A model generated the notes under the pieces. It did not search any database, had not been told where the DNA came from, and was given only the letters and a program-made list of their open reading frames with translations. Position numbers and translations under genes: made by a program. 64,000 bases of DNA from Nostoc commune NIES-4072 (GTDB lineage Bacteria > Cyanobacteriota > Cyanobacteriia > Cyanobacteriales > Nostocaceae). Positions 42,001 to 51,116 of this stretch are shown piece after piece. The stretch is taken from contig NZ_BDUD01000001.1 in assembly GCF_003113895.1 (NCBI RefSeq), positions 6,782,534 to 6,846,533 on the forward strand, written 5' to 3'. Every line of letters begins with the position of its first letter. Within the stretch, counting starts at the first letter, position 1.

Positions 42001-44916
42001 CTTGTAGATAAATTTCAAGCAAAATCTGTTCAGAGCATGACTATATTTAAGGTAGCTGCATTGAATCAATGCAATAAACAACATGTTCGCACCTCAATTA
42101 GTTTATTGCAGGAATCTCATAATATTGGATTAGAGACAGGTGATTTTTTCCATGTACTTTCATCCATGATTTTCAAGTTATTCTATGTCTATTTAAGTGG
42201 CACAGAAGTTTTGGAAATCTTGCTAACAGATATCAAAGCCTACCAATCTAATTTCGCCAAAAATCAGCGTTTATTAAATTGGTCAAATATAATCTGTCAA
42301 AGTATTAAAAATCTAACCGAATATAGCAACAATCCAGAGTGCCTCATTGGGGAATATTGTCAAGAAGAACAACTTTTATCTACGCTTATCAAAGAAAACG
42401 ACGAATTAACACTCCATATATTTTTCTTAAATAAGTTAACACTCAGTTATTTGTTTGAAAATTTTCCGGCGGCAGTTGAGAATGCAAATCAGGGAGAGCA
42501 ATACCTCAACGATGGCACAGGAATGCTATCTGTACCTGTCTTCTACTACTACGATTCTTTGTCCCGGCTTGCTGTTTATCCAACGGCTGAACCACCTCAA
42601 CAAGAACAATTACTTTTGAAGGTTAGCGAAAACCAGGAAAAATTGCAGTTTCGAGCCAAATTCGCACCGATGAATTTCCAGCACAAATTTGATTTGGTGG
42701 AAGCAGAACGCTATCGGGTTCTGGGCGAAAAGATGGCAGCAATGGAATTGTACGATCGCGCCATTTCTCTTGCTAAAGAAAACGAATACATCCAAGAAGA
42801 AGCTTTGGGCAATGAACTAGCTGCCAAGTTCTACCTCGATTGGGGCAAAGAAAAAATCGCCCAAGCTTATATGCAAGAAGCTTATTACTGCTATGCCCGT
42901 TGGGGCGCTCAAGCTAAAACCGAGGACTTAGAAAAACGCTATCCCCAGCTCCTGGCTCCCATCTTACAAGGGCAACTTAATCGCTTTCAACTCAGTTCAA
43001 CGGTCGATGCATCATCATTCCCACATCAAACCATTCACACAAACCTTTCTAGCAGCAGTATTTCTGAAGCCCTCGATTTTGACGCCATCTTTAAAGCCTC
43101 ACAAGCTCTCTCCAGTGAAATTAAATTAGAGAAATTACTTACTACCCTATTGCAAGTGGTGATGGAAAATGCTGGGGCACAAAAAGCTGCCCTGCTTATA
43201 CTCCAACAGGACAACTTAGTGGTTGAAGCTGTAGCCACCATCAATGAAGGAGTCACTTTAGTATCTGTGCCATTGTCAACCAGCCAAAACATTCCCATTA
43301 CACTGGTAAACTCTGTCAAACGCACCTTAAAAACTGTTGTGCTGGATGATGCAACAGCACAAACTGATTTTATCGCCGACTCATATTTCATGCAACAACA
43401 ACCTAAGAGTGTGTTGTGTACACCGATGTTAAATCAGGGTAAACTCATCGGGCTGCTATATCTAGAAAATCCGTTGACAATTGGTGCATTTACAAGCGAT
43501 CGCACTGAAGTTATCCAACTGCTATGCACCCAAGCCGCCATCTCTTTAGATAATGCCCGTCTTTATCAAGAATCTCAAAATTATGCCCATCAACTAGAGC
43601 GATCGCTTGCTCAACTCCGTGCCAGTGAAGCCCGCTTCCAGAAAGTCGCTGATAATATTCCTGGGGCAATTTACCAACTACGTTTAAATCCTGACGGTTC
43701 AGTTTCAATGCCCTACATTAGTTCTGGCTGCTACAAACTTTATGAAGTCAAAGCAGAGGAAATAATGGCAGGAACACAAAATCTCCGTTCTCTGGAACAT
43801 CCAGATGATTTTGCCAGCATTCAGCAGGCGATAATCTATTCTGCTGAAAACATCACACCATTTCGACACAAATGGCGAATTATCACACCTTCTGGAACCA
43901 TGAAATGGATTCAAGGTGCATCCCAGCCAGAGCGACAAGCCGATGGATCGATTGTATGGGATGGCGTAGTTATAGATATTAGCGAAGGCAAACTTGCTGA
44001 AGCTGCACTACAAGAGTCTGAAGCTCATTTACGCCATAAATCTCAGGATTTAGAAGAAGCGGTGCAAAATTTCCAACAAGCCCAATTACAAATGGTGCAA
44101 AATGAAAAAATGGCAACCTTGGGTAACTTGGTTGCAGGAGTGGCACATGAAATTAATAATCCCATTGGGTTTCTCAAAGGCAGTGTCAACAATGCCGAAG
44201 AGTATATTCAAGACTTACTCGCCCATATCCAATGCTACCAAGAACATCATCCGACTCCTGCGATCGCAGTCATTGAGCATGGCCAAGAAATTGACCTAGA
44301 ATTCTTGGCTGAGGATTTACCAAAATTAGTAAGCTCGATGAAGGTGGCTTCAGAACGAATTAAGGACATTAGCATCAGTCTCCGCACCTTCTCTAGAGCC
44401 GATACTACCGAAAAAGTTGCTTGTAATATCCATGAAGGGATTGAGAGTACGCTATTGATTTTGAAGTATCGCCTCAAAGCTAACGAAAAACGTCCAGCGA
44501 TCAAAGTCATCACGGAATACGGAGAATTACCCCCTGTCAAGTGTTTTTTAGGGCAGTTAAATCAAGTATTTATGAACATTATTGCTAATGCAATTGATGC
44601 CTTAGATACATCCACTGAAGGGTGTTCTTTTGCCCAAGTACAAGCCAATCATCAGCAAATACTGATTCGCACCGAAGTATCCAGTGACCAACGCACGGTA
44701 GCAATTCGCATCAGAGATAACGGTCAGGGGATGCTAGAGGAGGTTAGAACGCGGATTTTTGACCACCTGTTTACAACTAAAGAGGTTGGCAAAGGTACGG
44801 GATTAGGATTAGCGATCGCTCGTCAAATTGTTGAGGAAACCCATGATGGGCGGTTGAGTTGCAATTCTGTGCTTGGTGAAGGAACAGAATTTGTCATTGA
44901 GATTCCAGTGTCTTAA
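39061..44916 (+). CDS. Hybrid Ser/Thr kinase - AAA ATPase - GAF - PAS - histidine kinase
   Basis: 1951 residues. Domains in order: Ser/Thr kinase (residues 1 to about 270, with IIHKDIKPANIL, Lys for Arg in HRD, and LIDFSIAS); an AAA_16 ATPase from about 300 (Walker A GFSGIGKTALV, Walker B LVIFLDDLQWVD); a long helical TPR-like middle; GAF from about 1360; PAS from about 1530; a histidine kinase with ATLGNLVAGVAHEINNPIGF (acceptor His) and ATPase boxes NAIDAL, DNGQGM and GKGTGLGLAI. Such fused kinases are a known Nostoc-type family and act in stress or nitrogen signalling. No response regulator gene is adjacent. Confidence 0.92.
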   Translation: MVSIPGYDVSKELYNGSRTLVYRADREADRKPVVIKLMKSAYPSFNELVQFRNQFTIAKNLNLPGIIQTYSLEPYQNGYALVMEDFGGISLKEWGVGRSVESLMEFLRIAIALCNTLDILIRHRIIHKDIKPANILINPETKEVKLIDFSIASLLPRETQVLMSPNVLEGTLGYLSPEQTGRMNRGIDYRTDFYSLGVTFYELLTGELPFKSHDAMELVHCHIAKLPPLVHEINPQIPPVLSSIVSKLMAKNAEDRYQSAFGLKYDLENCLAQLNKTGKIASFPIAQRDVCDRFIIPEKLYGREHEVETLLKAFDRVTNNQTELMLVAGFSGIGKTALVNEIHKPIVRQRGYFIKGKYDQFNRNIPFSAFVQAFRDLMGQLVNESDVQLSTWKNKILQVLGDQGQVILEVIPELEQIIGQQPPATELSPSAAQNRFNLLFQKFIQVFTTKEHPLVIFLDDLQWVDSASLKLMQLLMNQSGSGSLLLIGAYRDNEVSTAHPLTLTLTDIRKANATIHSITLAPLSKASLNQLLVDTLSCSVEAAQPLTRLIYQKTQGNPFFITQFLKALYEEGLITFNFQQGYWQCDIAGVKTLALTDDVVEFVALQLQKLPAATQNVLKLAACIGNQFDLLTLAIVSEQSETETAASLWKALQEGLILPTSEVYKFFQDSGHDSDSNPFNSNFQVPTYKFLHDRVQQAAYSLIPGEQKQFTHLKIGQLLLQNTSESQQEERIFEIVSQLNRGILLITQPIERQKLAQLNLNAGRKAKEATAYGAAIHYLNSGMELLTINSWEIAYELTLSLYEEAAEAAFLSNQFELMEFLIQIVIQQTTTLLDRVKVYEVQLQAYQVQGQPFQAIAAGRELLNQLGVTLPESVTPLDIQQYVVNTLSTLAGRSIESLVDLPLMDDAKALVALRIIASIAPAIHQSSSNLLPIIACEEVNLSLKYGNAPLSAPGYADFGIVLNSCNQLESGYEFGKLGLMLVDKFQAKSVQSMTIFKVAALNQCNKQHVRTSISLLQESHNIGLETGDFFHVLSSMIFKLFYVYLSGTEVLEILLTDIKAYQSNFAKNQRLLNWSNIICQSIKNLTEYSNNPECLIGEYCQEEQLLSTLIKENDELTLHIFFLNKLTLSYLFENFPAAVENANQGEQYLNDGTGMLSVPVFYYYDSLSRLAVYPTAEPPQQEQLLLKVSENQEKLQFRAKFAPMNFQHKFDLVEAERYRVLGEKMAAMELYDRAISLAKENEYIQEEALGNELAAKFYLDWGKEKIAQAYMQEAYYCYARWGAQAKTEDLEKRYPQLLAPILQGQLNRFQLSSTVDASSFPHQTIHTNLSSSSISEALDFDAIFKASQALSSEIKLEKLLTTLLQVVMENAGAQKAALLILQQDNLVVEAVATINEGVTLVSVPLSTSQNIPITLVNSVKRTLKTVVLDDATAQTDFIADSYFMQQQPKSVLCTPMLNQGKLIGLLYLENPLTIGAFTSDRTEVIQLLCTQAAISLDNARLYQESQNYAHQLERSLAQLRASEARFQKVADNIPGAIYQLRLNPDGSVSMPYISSGCYKLYEVKAEEIMAGTQNLRSLEHPDDFASIQQAIIYSAENITPFRHKWRIITPSGTMKWIQGASQPERQADGSIVWDGVVIDISEGKLAEAALQESEAHLRHKSQDLEEAVQNFQQAQLQMVQNEKMATLGNLVAGVAHEINNPIGFLKGSVNNAEEYIQDLLAHIQCYQEHHPTPAIAVIEHGQEIDLEFLAEDLPKLVSSMKVASERIKDISISLRTFSRADTTEKVACNIHEGIESTLLILKYRLKANEKRPAIKVITEYGELPPVKCFLGQLNQVFMNIIANAIDALDTSTEGCSFAQVQANHQQILIRTEVSSDQRTVAIRIRDNGQGMLEEVRTRIFDHLFTTKEVGKGTGLGLAIARQIVEETHDGRLSCNSVLGEGTEFVIEIPVS

Positions 44917-44942
44917 TCAATACTTCTCGGGTTTTGGGGAAT

Positions 44943-45007
44943 GGGGTTGCGGGAAAGGGGAAAGAAAAAACCTTTAACCTAAACCCAGTAACCTTTTCCC
45001 GAAACCC
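44943..45007. repeat. Imperfect long inverted repeat, possible 3' hairpin
   Basis: GGGTTGCGGGAAAGG (44943-44958, with one extra base in the pairing) matches the complement of CCTTTTCCCGAAACCC (44992-45007). It lies 27 bases after the hybrid kinase stop and may end its transcript. The surrounding 44917-45245 (329 bases) contains no gene. Confidence 0.45.
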
Positions 45008-45245
45008 AATTCCGAGTTAAAAATCCTTTACGCGAGCAGTATTGGTATTGGTGTCTTAATAGCTAATACTCCGATTTGAACATCAGTTTTGTAGCCGAAT
45101 TTGGAAATATCTGCAAGAACGTAATAGGCATTAATTTATCGTAGTATACTCAAATTCCAGATTTAGAGGGAATGCAACCTTATAATCTATATACTTAATT
45201 ATTGATATTAATAGTCAATTATTGAAGTACTGATCCAGAATCATC

Positions 45246-45845
45246 ATGAAATCTTTGCACCGTCCCGATCTCTATAGCTGGTCTAATTTCAATCCGGCAA
45301 GAAATATTGATTTCAATGGGATTGCCTGGATTCGGCCAGATGGCAACATCTTGATTGACCCAGTAGCCCTATCAAACCATGATTGGAATCATCTCAAATC
45401 CCTCGGTGGTGTGGTTTGGATTGTGCTGACGAATTCTGAGCATGTCAGGGCAAGTAAAGATATTGCCGATCAAACTTATGCTAAAATAGCTGGCCCTGTG
45501 GCAGAAAAAGATACTTTCCCTATACCTTGCGATCGCTGGCTGTCTGACGGTGAAGAATTTGTGCCAGGACTGGAGGTAATTGAACTCCAAGGCTCCAAAA
45601 CTCCCGGTGAATTGGCTTTATTACTGGAGGAGACAACTTTGATTACAGGAGATTTAGTCAGGGCACGCAAAGCAGGTAGTTTAACAATTTTACCAGATGA
45701 TAAGCTGCTGAATCGAGAGGAGGCTGTTGCTTCTGTTCGCAGGTTAGCAGAACTGAGTCGGGTAGAAGCAGTGTTGGTGGGGGATGGTTGGCCTGTCTTC
45801 CGCGATGGACGCGATCGCTTAAAGGAGCTTGTAGCGACGCTGTAA
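45246..45845 (+). CDS. Metallo-beta-lactamase-fold-like protein lacking the usual metal motif
   Basis: 199 residues. The fold is suggested by NILIDPVALSNHDWNHL, VVWIVLTNSEHVRASKDIA, LEVIELQGSKTPGELALLL and TLITGDLVRARKAGSL, which track the MBL strands. The HxHxDH ligand motif is replaced by TNSEHVRAS, the second His position reads GSKTPGE, and the expected Asp is in ITGDLV, so zinc hydrolase activity is doubtful. Could be a binding protein or a non-metal relative. ATG start, no signal peptide. Confidence 0.72.
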   Translation: MKSLHRPDLYSWSNFNPARNIDFNGIAWIRPDGNILIDPVALSNHDWNHLKSLGGVVWIVLTNSEHVRASKDIADQTYAKIAGPVAEKDTFPIPCDRWLSDGEEFVPGLEVIELQGSKTPGELALLLEETTLITGDLVRARKAGSLTILPDDKLLNREEAVASVRRLAELSRVEAVLVGDGWPVFRDGRDRLKELVATL

Positions 45846-45966
45846 ATGGTAAGGTAGCACAACCAGCTGTGCTACCCTACAAGAGATTGTGGTTCAAATA
45901 GATAAAAAAGGCTATTAGGTTGAATTGTAATTTAAAACCTTTTCAGCAATCAAACCGGATTCCTAG

Positions 45967-46512
45967 ATGTTAATTGATGTGACCACCTGGTATTTAGAAA
46001 TGCTTGATCCAAGTCAGCTTCGTCCTACTTTTTCAAGCAATCCAAAACTTACGGTCATCCGTGCTGAGATTCCATGCCCTGAGTTAAATCGCTTTTTATA
46101 CCAAAGCGTAGGTGGCGACTGGTATTGGATTAGCCGTTTAAACTGGAGCTACGAAAGCTGGTTAGAATATCTAAACCGTCCAGAACTCCACACCTGGGTA
46201 GCATATCTTTCAGGAACACCCGCAGGCTATGTTGAGCTAGAAGCACAACCAGGCGATAATGTTGAGATTGCCTACTTTGGTCTACTACGACAGTTTATCG
46301 GGCAGTCTATTGGTGGACATTTACTGAGTGTTGGTGTAGAAAAAGCTTGGGCAATGGGAGCAAAGCGAGTGTGGGTTCATACGTGTAGTTTGGATAGTAG
46401 TCATGCACTTGCTAATTACCAAGCAAGAGGTTTCCAACTCTACAAAGAGGAAATCTATCAGCAAGAACTACCAGAGAAACCGATTGGGCCTTGGACTGGT
46501 GCATCTGGTTGA
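45967..46512 (+). CDS. GNAT-family N-acetyltransferase
   Basis: 181 residues. The acetyl-CoA segment is IAYFGLLRQFIGQSIGGHLL near 98-118, followed by RVWVHTCSLDSSHALANYQA and the end ARGFQLYKEE, classic GNAT motifs A and B. The N-terminal half has WISRLNWSYESWLEYL. The substrate cannot be told. There is no antitoxin-like partner, so a toxin role is unlikely. Confidence 0.85.
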   Translation: MLIDVTTWYLEMLDPSQLRPTFSSNPKLTVIRAEIPCPELNRFLYQSVGGDWYWISRLNWSYESWLEYLNRPELHTWVAYLSGTPAGYVELEAQPGDNVEIAYFGLLRQFIGQSIGGHLLSVGVEKAWAMGAKRVWVHTCSLDSSHALANYQARGFQLYKEEIYQQELPEKPIGPWTGASG

Positions 46513-46732
46513 AAGAGTTGTCTGTGCCGTTCGCTTTACAGGCAGGAATGTTGATATCTCCTGGCTAGAAGTGGGATAGTTAACGCTACAGTTGAGTGAA
46601 ATATCACATAAGCTGAGATAGCCAATAATAGCGCCTGGATTTAATCTGTTTAATTATCAGGAGCAAAGCGCGATTCTCCTGTGGAAAGGCTGTGCGATCG
46701 CGTGCAGAATATTTACAGTATTGCCTAAAATT

Positions 46733-47947
46733 ATGGATAATTCCCCAGTGGTCGCTCAAGCAGATGCATCCTTAGTAAATTACACTCAGGAAAGTAAACA
46801 TCTAGTGGAGTCAACAGTTGGATTGAATTCACCACCAAAGGAAAAAATCGGAAGTGACTTTGACTCTCGCATGATGCTGCGGTGTTTGGAACTGGCTCGC
46901 CGCGCTTTAGGACGGACTTCGCCAAATCCGCTAGTGGGAGCGGTGGTTGTCAAGGATGGCGAGATTGTCGGCGAAGGGTTTCATCCTCGTGCAGGTGAGC
47001 CTCATGCAGAAGTGTTTGCCTTGAGAGCAGCAGGCGATCGCGCTCGTGGTGCAACAATCTATGTGTCACTAGAACCTTGCAATCACTACGGGCGTACTCC
47101 CCCGTGTTCAGAAGGATTGATCCAAGCAGGAGTGGCAAAAGTAGTGGTGGGTATGGTTGATCCCAATCCACTAGTAGCTGGAGGTGGTATTGCCCGTTTA
47201 CGTGCGGCGGGGATCGAGGTGTTGGTAGGAGTAGAAGAATCAGCTTGTCATCAGCTAAATGAAGCTTTTGTGCATCGCATTCTCTACAAACGACCTTTAG
47301 GAATTTTAAAATATGCCATGACTTTAGATGGCAAAATTGCTACTACCTCTGGTCACAGCGCCTGGGTAACAAGCCAAGAAGCCCGCACTGAAGTACATCA
47401 GCTGCGGGCGGCTTGCGATGCAATAATTGTCGGCGGTAATACAGTTCGCCAAGATAATCCTTACTTAACCACCCGTCAGGTGGAAGCACATAATCCCCTG
47501 CGGGTGGTGATGAGTCGCCATCTCAACTTACCGGAAAATGCCCGTCTGTGGCAAACTGCGGATGCTCCAACTTTGGTGTTGACAGAGAAGGGTGCTAATC
47601 CCGACTTCCAAGAACTGTTGCTCAAGCAGGGAGTGGAGGTGGTGGAATTAACATCACTTACACCAGATAAGGCTATGGCGTACTTGTATGAGCGCGGTTT
47701 TTGTAGCGTCTTGTGGGAATGTGGTGGAACCTTAGCTGCTAGTGCGATCGCTCAAGGAGCAGTACAAAAAGTTTTAGCATTTATTGCCCCGAAAATCATT
47801 GGTGGTAGCATTGCTCCCACACCTGTGGGCGATTTAGGTTTTACTACCATGACTGAGGCTTTGTCATTAGAACGTGTTCGTTGGCGTGTAGTCGGCTCTG
47901 ACTGCTTAGTGGAAGGTTATTTTCCCCAAAAAGCCAATAGTCAATAG
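46733..47947 (+). CDS. ribD: Riboflavin biosynthesis deaminase/reductase
   Basis: 404 residues from the ATG at 46733; a TTG twelve bases earlier is in frame. After about 45 poorly conserved residues the deaminase begins (MMLRCLELARRALGRTSPNP) with zinc ligands in HAEVFALR and EPCNHYGRTPPCSEG. The reductase follows from KYAMTLDGKIATTSGHSAWV to the end. It catalyses two consecutive steps before lumazine formation. The N-terminal extension is odd; translation might really begin at one of the paired ATGs near 46871. Confidence 0.92.
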   Translation: MDNSPVVAQADASLVNYTQESKHLVESTVGLNSPPKEKIGSDFDSRMMLRCLELARRALGRTSPNPLVGAVVVKDGEIVGEGFHPRAGEPHAEVFALRAAGDRARGATIYVSLEPCNHYGRTPPCSEGLIQAGVAKVVVGMVDPNPLVAGGGIARLRAAGIEVLVGVEESACHQLNEAFVHRILYKRPLGILKYAMTLDGKIATTSGHSAWVTSQEARTEVHQLRAACDAIIVGGNTVRQDNPYLTTRQVEAHNPLRVVMSRHLNLPENARLWQTADAPTLVLTEKGANPDFQELLLKQGVEVVELTSLTPDKAMAYLYERGFCSVLWECGGTLAASAIAQGAVQKVLAFIAPKIIGGSIAPTPVGDLGFTTMTEALSLERVRWRVVGSDCLVEGYFPQKANSQ

Positions 47948-47989
47948 TAATAACACTTGACTATCAATCAATTCATCGTGATTTTGCTA

Positions 47990-48208
47990 TCATGAACACT
48001 GACGTTCATGGGCAATATCACGTATAAGGGCTAGCCGAGATTGAATGTAGTGGCACAGATAATCAGTTTCGTTAGAATCTAACAACACTTGTGTTTCGGT
48101 TTGTTTCACTAACCACTGCACCAAGCTAGCATCATCCAGTTGTAAGAGGAGCTTGGCTTGGGCAGTTTCAACCACTGACCAAAGCTGACGCATGATTGTA
48201 GGAGTCAT
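47990..48208 (-). CDS. Small conserved protein of unknown function
   Basis: 72 residues, helical: SVVETAQAKLLLQLDDASLV, then KQTETQVLLDSNETDYLCHY. It looks like a helical-bundle protein of the kind conserved among filamentous cyanobacteria, and has no motif I recognise. The ATG at 48208 is the only sensible start. It converges with ribD, 42 bases away. Confidence 0.6.
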   Translation of the reverse strand: MTPTIMRQLWSVVETAQAKLLLQLDDASLVQWLVKQTETQVLLDSNETDYLCHYIQSRLALIRDIAHERQCS

Positions 48209-48652
48209 CAGACCTCAATTGAATAATTAGCTTTGCTGTCTTTAGATTACACAATTACCATCGCACTTTACGACATGAATGTAGAAGCTGAGACAAGTAT
48301 TATTAAAAAGTTAATAATGGTATTTAAAACTTTATGAAGATTAAGAATTTGAAACTTAGTTTTGAAAATGGGAATTGGGAATTGGCTATTAAGTAAAATG
48401 GCGTAAATAATTAAAGGTTTGTAGTAAGAACTTTAGTCCTAAAAGAAGGACTGAAGTCCTTGATACGAACTCAATTACAATAATTTTACAAAATTTAACA
48501 TAGTTCAATTTATTCGCACCGACTTAGTTAGTTACGACTCATAATTTAACTAATGACTAATCACTAATGACTAATAAATAACTATATTAAATCATGAATC
48601 TGTCTTCTAGAATACAAAAATCTAAATTTTGAGGACAATGTTTCCCAGGAAT
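48209..48652. other. Intergenic stretch with the second copy of the 140-bp repeat
   Basis: 444 bases. Apart from the repeat at 48391-48530 it has short ACTAATGACTAAT tracts and no gene. Confidence 0.6.
48391..48530. repeat. 140-bp dispersed repeat, copy 2
   Basis: Same length and orientation as 2250-2389, with roughly one base in six changed. The internal hairpin is better here: GTAGTAAGAACTTTAGTCCT (48421-48440) against AGGACTGAAGTCCTTGATAC (48447-48466). Like copy 1 it lies beyond the 3' end of a minus-strand gene, here the Ser/Thr kinase. Confidence 0.8.
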
Positions 48653-50494
48653 TTAACAGCTTTTGGCTGTAGATGGACTCACAAAATCATGTAAATTTTC
48701 ATCCCAAATACTAATGTAAATAAAATTACATTGTTGGCGGATAATCTGACCCTTAACTGAGCCATTATTAAAACTAAAATTATCAGATTGACGCTGTTGT
48801 ACTTGTTTGAGTCCCTGCTTTATATTTTCCGTAGCTTGTCCACCTAACATTCCATTCAAGGTAGTCTCCATTACCTGCGGGTCTACCGATTCGGCAAAAG
48901 ATACCTCAGTTTGACGCAGTACTTTAGAATTACGATCAAATAAGTAGCCGAGGTCAATTTTGTTTGGCACTAGTTTGTAAACGACAGCACGGGTATTACC
49001 CCATGCGCCTCTTAAATCTCGATTTGGTTTGCCGAGGGTAGCTTCTACGATGTTTCTTGATGTACCTGTAGGAAATGCGGGAACGCTTTGCCTGCTGGTA
49101 GTGGCAGCTAATTTACTACGCGGCTTCTTTTGTGGCGTAGAACGCATTTCTGGTGTGGGAACTGGGCTGGCATTGCCCAAAGCAGGTATCGCCTCATTCT
49201 CTGGTTCTGGGTGTGGTGTGGAGACTACTGGCGCTGGAGTATCTGAAGTTACAGGTTCCTTCTCTGGCTGTGGTATAGATATAACTGGGGGATCAGAGGT
49301 TGGCAAAGGATCGGGAATTACTCGCCGTCGTGCTGGTGAAGTCGGCACAACTGGAACTGGAGAAGTTTGGGAAGAAACAGGCGGTTCGCTAGATGCAGGA
49401 GTGGGCAAAGATGGCGATGGAGTAGGGCTTGTGGCAATAGTTGTTTCTGGTTGTTGCTGACGAGTGATGTTAGAAATTGCTACTGCACTAAGCAAGCCGC
49501 CTATAAGCAAACTACCAACAATCGCAGCAGGTTTTTGCCAGTTTCTATCAGAGGAAGACGGTGCAGCAGAATTTTTTTGCGGAGAATACAATGGCTGAGT
49601 TTGTCTCGCTGTCGTGGGAGAAAAGCTAACTGTAGGAGTATTTGCAGCTAACTCAGTAGGTATATTACTAGCAGACTGCAAAGCGTGTAGCATTTTACTA
49701 GCAGTACTATAGCGATCGCCAGCATGAGGCTTAATAGCTTGATTGAGTACCTGAGCCAATTGGGAAGAGACATGAGGAGCGTGATCTTGCCAAAGTATTT
49801 CCCCAGTTTTGAGATCAGTTTGTAGTTCTTGCGGGTGTTTACCAGTCAGCAGATAAACTGCCGTTAAGCCTAAACTGTAGATATCTGTAGCGTAAACTGG
49901 GCGGCCAACCGCTTGTTCGCTAGGCATATAACCAGGCGTACCAATAACGAGCGATCGCGTCGGGTATCCCGGAGAACTCACCACCGAACGGATTGTTTCT
50001 TTGACTGCACCAAAATCAATCAAAACTGGCTTGCCATCAACAGAACGGAGAATAATGTTCTCAGGCTTAATATCCCGGTGAATAATGCCTTTGCTGTGGA
50101 CATAATCTAAAACCGAAAGCAGACTCAAGAGAATTTGGCGAACAGCAGTTTCACTCTCAAATCCTTTAGCTTCGACAATTTTGGTTAAGGTTTGCCCGTG
50201 AATCCATTCTTGGACGAGGTAAAATTGCCCATTCTCAGAAAAGTAGGCATAGAGTTTCGGAATTTGGTTACTACTTTCACCCAAAAACTCCAAGGTTGCT
50301 GCTTCCCGTTCAAACCGTTGTTGGATAATTTGGTAGGTTTGCGGGTCATTATTGGTTATCGGCTTTAGTTGCTTGATTACACAGCGACGGCGAGAAGGCA
50401 TGTGGACATCTTCTGCTAGAAAGGTTTCGCCAAACCCACCAGCGCCGATTACCTGGATAACTTGATAACGATTGTTTAGCAGGGTTATTGTCAT
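48653..50494 (-). CDS. Ser/Thr protein kinase with transmembrane segment and extracytoplasmic tail
   Basis: 613 residues. The kinase domain (residues about 9-275) has the glycine loop IGAGGFGETFLAED, the ATP Lys in CVIKQLKP, the catalytic loop GIIHRDIKPENIIL and the DFG loop LIDFGAVKE. One membrane helix near 325-345 (AAIVGSLLIGGLLSAVAIS) is followed by about 120 Pro/Ser/Thr-rich residues and a globular C-terminal domain of about 130 residues (TSRNIVEATLGKPNRDLRGA) that may be the sensor. Typical cyanobacterial PknB-like receptor kinase. Signal unknown. Confidence 0.92.
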   Translation of the reverse strand: MTITLLNNRYQVIQVIGAGGFGETFLAEDVHMPSRRRCVIKQLKPITNNDPQTYQIIQQRFEREAATLEFLGESSNQIPKLYAYFSENGQFYLVQEWIHGQTLTKIVEAKGFESETAVRQILLSLLSVLDYVHSKGIIHRDIKPENIILRSVDGKPVLIDFGAVKETIRSVVSSPGYPTRSLVIGTPGYMPSEQAVGRPVYATDIYSLGLTAVYLLTGKHPQELQTDLKTGEILWQDHAPHVSSQLAQVLNQAIKPHAGDRYSTASKMLHALQSASNIPTELAANTPTVSFSPTTARQTQPLYSPQKNSAAPSSSDRNWQKPAAIVGSLLIGGLLSAVAISNITRQQQPETTIATSPTPSPSLPTPASSEPPVSSQTSPVPVVPTSPARRRVIPDPLPTSDPPVISIPQPEKEPVTSDTPAPVVSTPHPEPENEAIPALGNASPVPTPEMRSTPQKKPRSKLAATTSRQSVPAFPTGTSRNIVEATLGKPNRDLRGAWGNTRAVVYKLVPNKIDLGYLFDRNSKVLRQTEVSFAESVDPQVMETTLNGMLGGQATENIKQGLKQVQQRQSDNFSFNNGSVKGQIIRQQCNFIYISIWDENLHDFVSPSTAKSC

Positions 50495-50798
50495 GAAAAA
50501 TCACAAGCGTAGACACCGGAGACATTTTGCCTCTGGGCTTGTCGTCAGACATGGCCCTTTCCAAATGTACATCAGATAAGTTCATGAGTTATGGATACTA
50601 AACCTCTTGCAAAAATCTATCCCCTTTTCCACATCCCGGATACTGTTGACGAAGTGGTAGGGATTCTAACCCATCAGCCTCAATTCATCCTAATTTCTTT
50701 AATTTCAGCGCGTTTCAACGCACTTTAGCTATGAGCAATCAATTTATTGCAGGGCGGGAAAGCAACGCAAAACTAGGATTTTAGGGATGGAGGGTTTA

Positions 50799-51101
50799 GA
50801 GTACTCCGAAATAACAAATGAGTACTCCGAAATAACAAATGAGTACTCCGAAATAACAAATGAGTACCCCGAAATAACAAATGAGTACTCCGAAATAACA
50901 AATGAGTACCCCGAAATAACAAATGAGTACTCCGAAATAACAAATGAGTACTCCGAAATAACAAATGAGTACCCCGAAATAACAAATGAGTACCCCGAAA
51001 TAACAAATGAGTACTCCGAAATAACAAATGAGTACCCCGAAATAACAAATGAGTACCCCGAAATAACAAATGCGTACGCCGAAATAACAAATACGTACGC
51101 C
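50799..51101 (+). repeat. 21-bp tandem repeat, 14 full units plus partial
   Basis: The units read GAGTACYCCGAAATAACAAA plus T, where Y is T or C in the order TTTCTCTTCCTCC; the fourteenth unit has G. The last full unit and the partial differ most (GCGTACGCC, ACGTACGCC), as expected at the ageing edge of an array. Frames through it are open on both strands because 21 is a multiple of three and the unit lacks stops. The plus frame would give NEY(S/P)EIT heptapeptides. I treat it as a minisatellite, not a gene. Confidence 0.88.
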
Positions 51102-51116
51102 ATTGCAAGAATTTAG

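Noticed and set aside
49029..49460. A 143-codon Gly/Val-rich frame opposite the Ser/Thr kinase gene
   Set aside because: It is the complement of the kinase's Pro/Ser/Thr-rich linker, which explains its composition.
50787..51116. A 109-residue heptapeptide-repeat protein on the plus strand, with equally long frames on the minus strand
   Set aside because: The frames are open only because the 21-bp unit has no stop. Three competing frames exist and only a weak ribosome site precedes the ATG. A minisatellite is the simpler reading.
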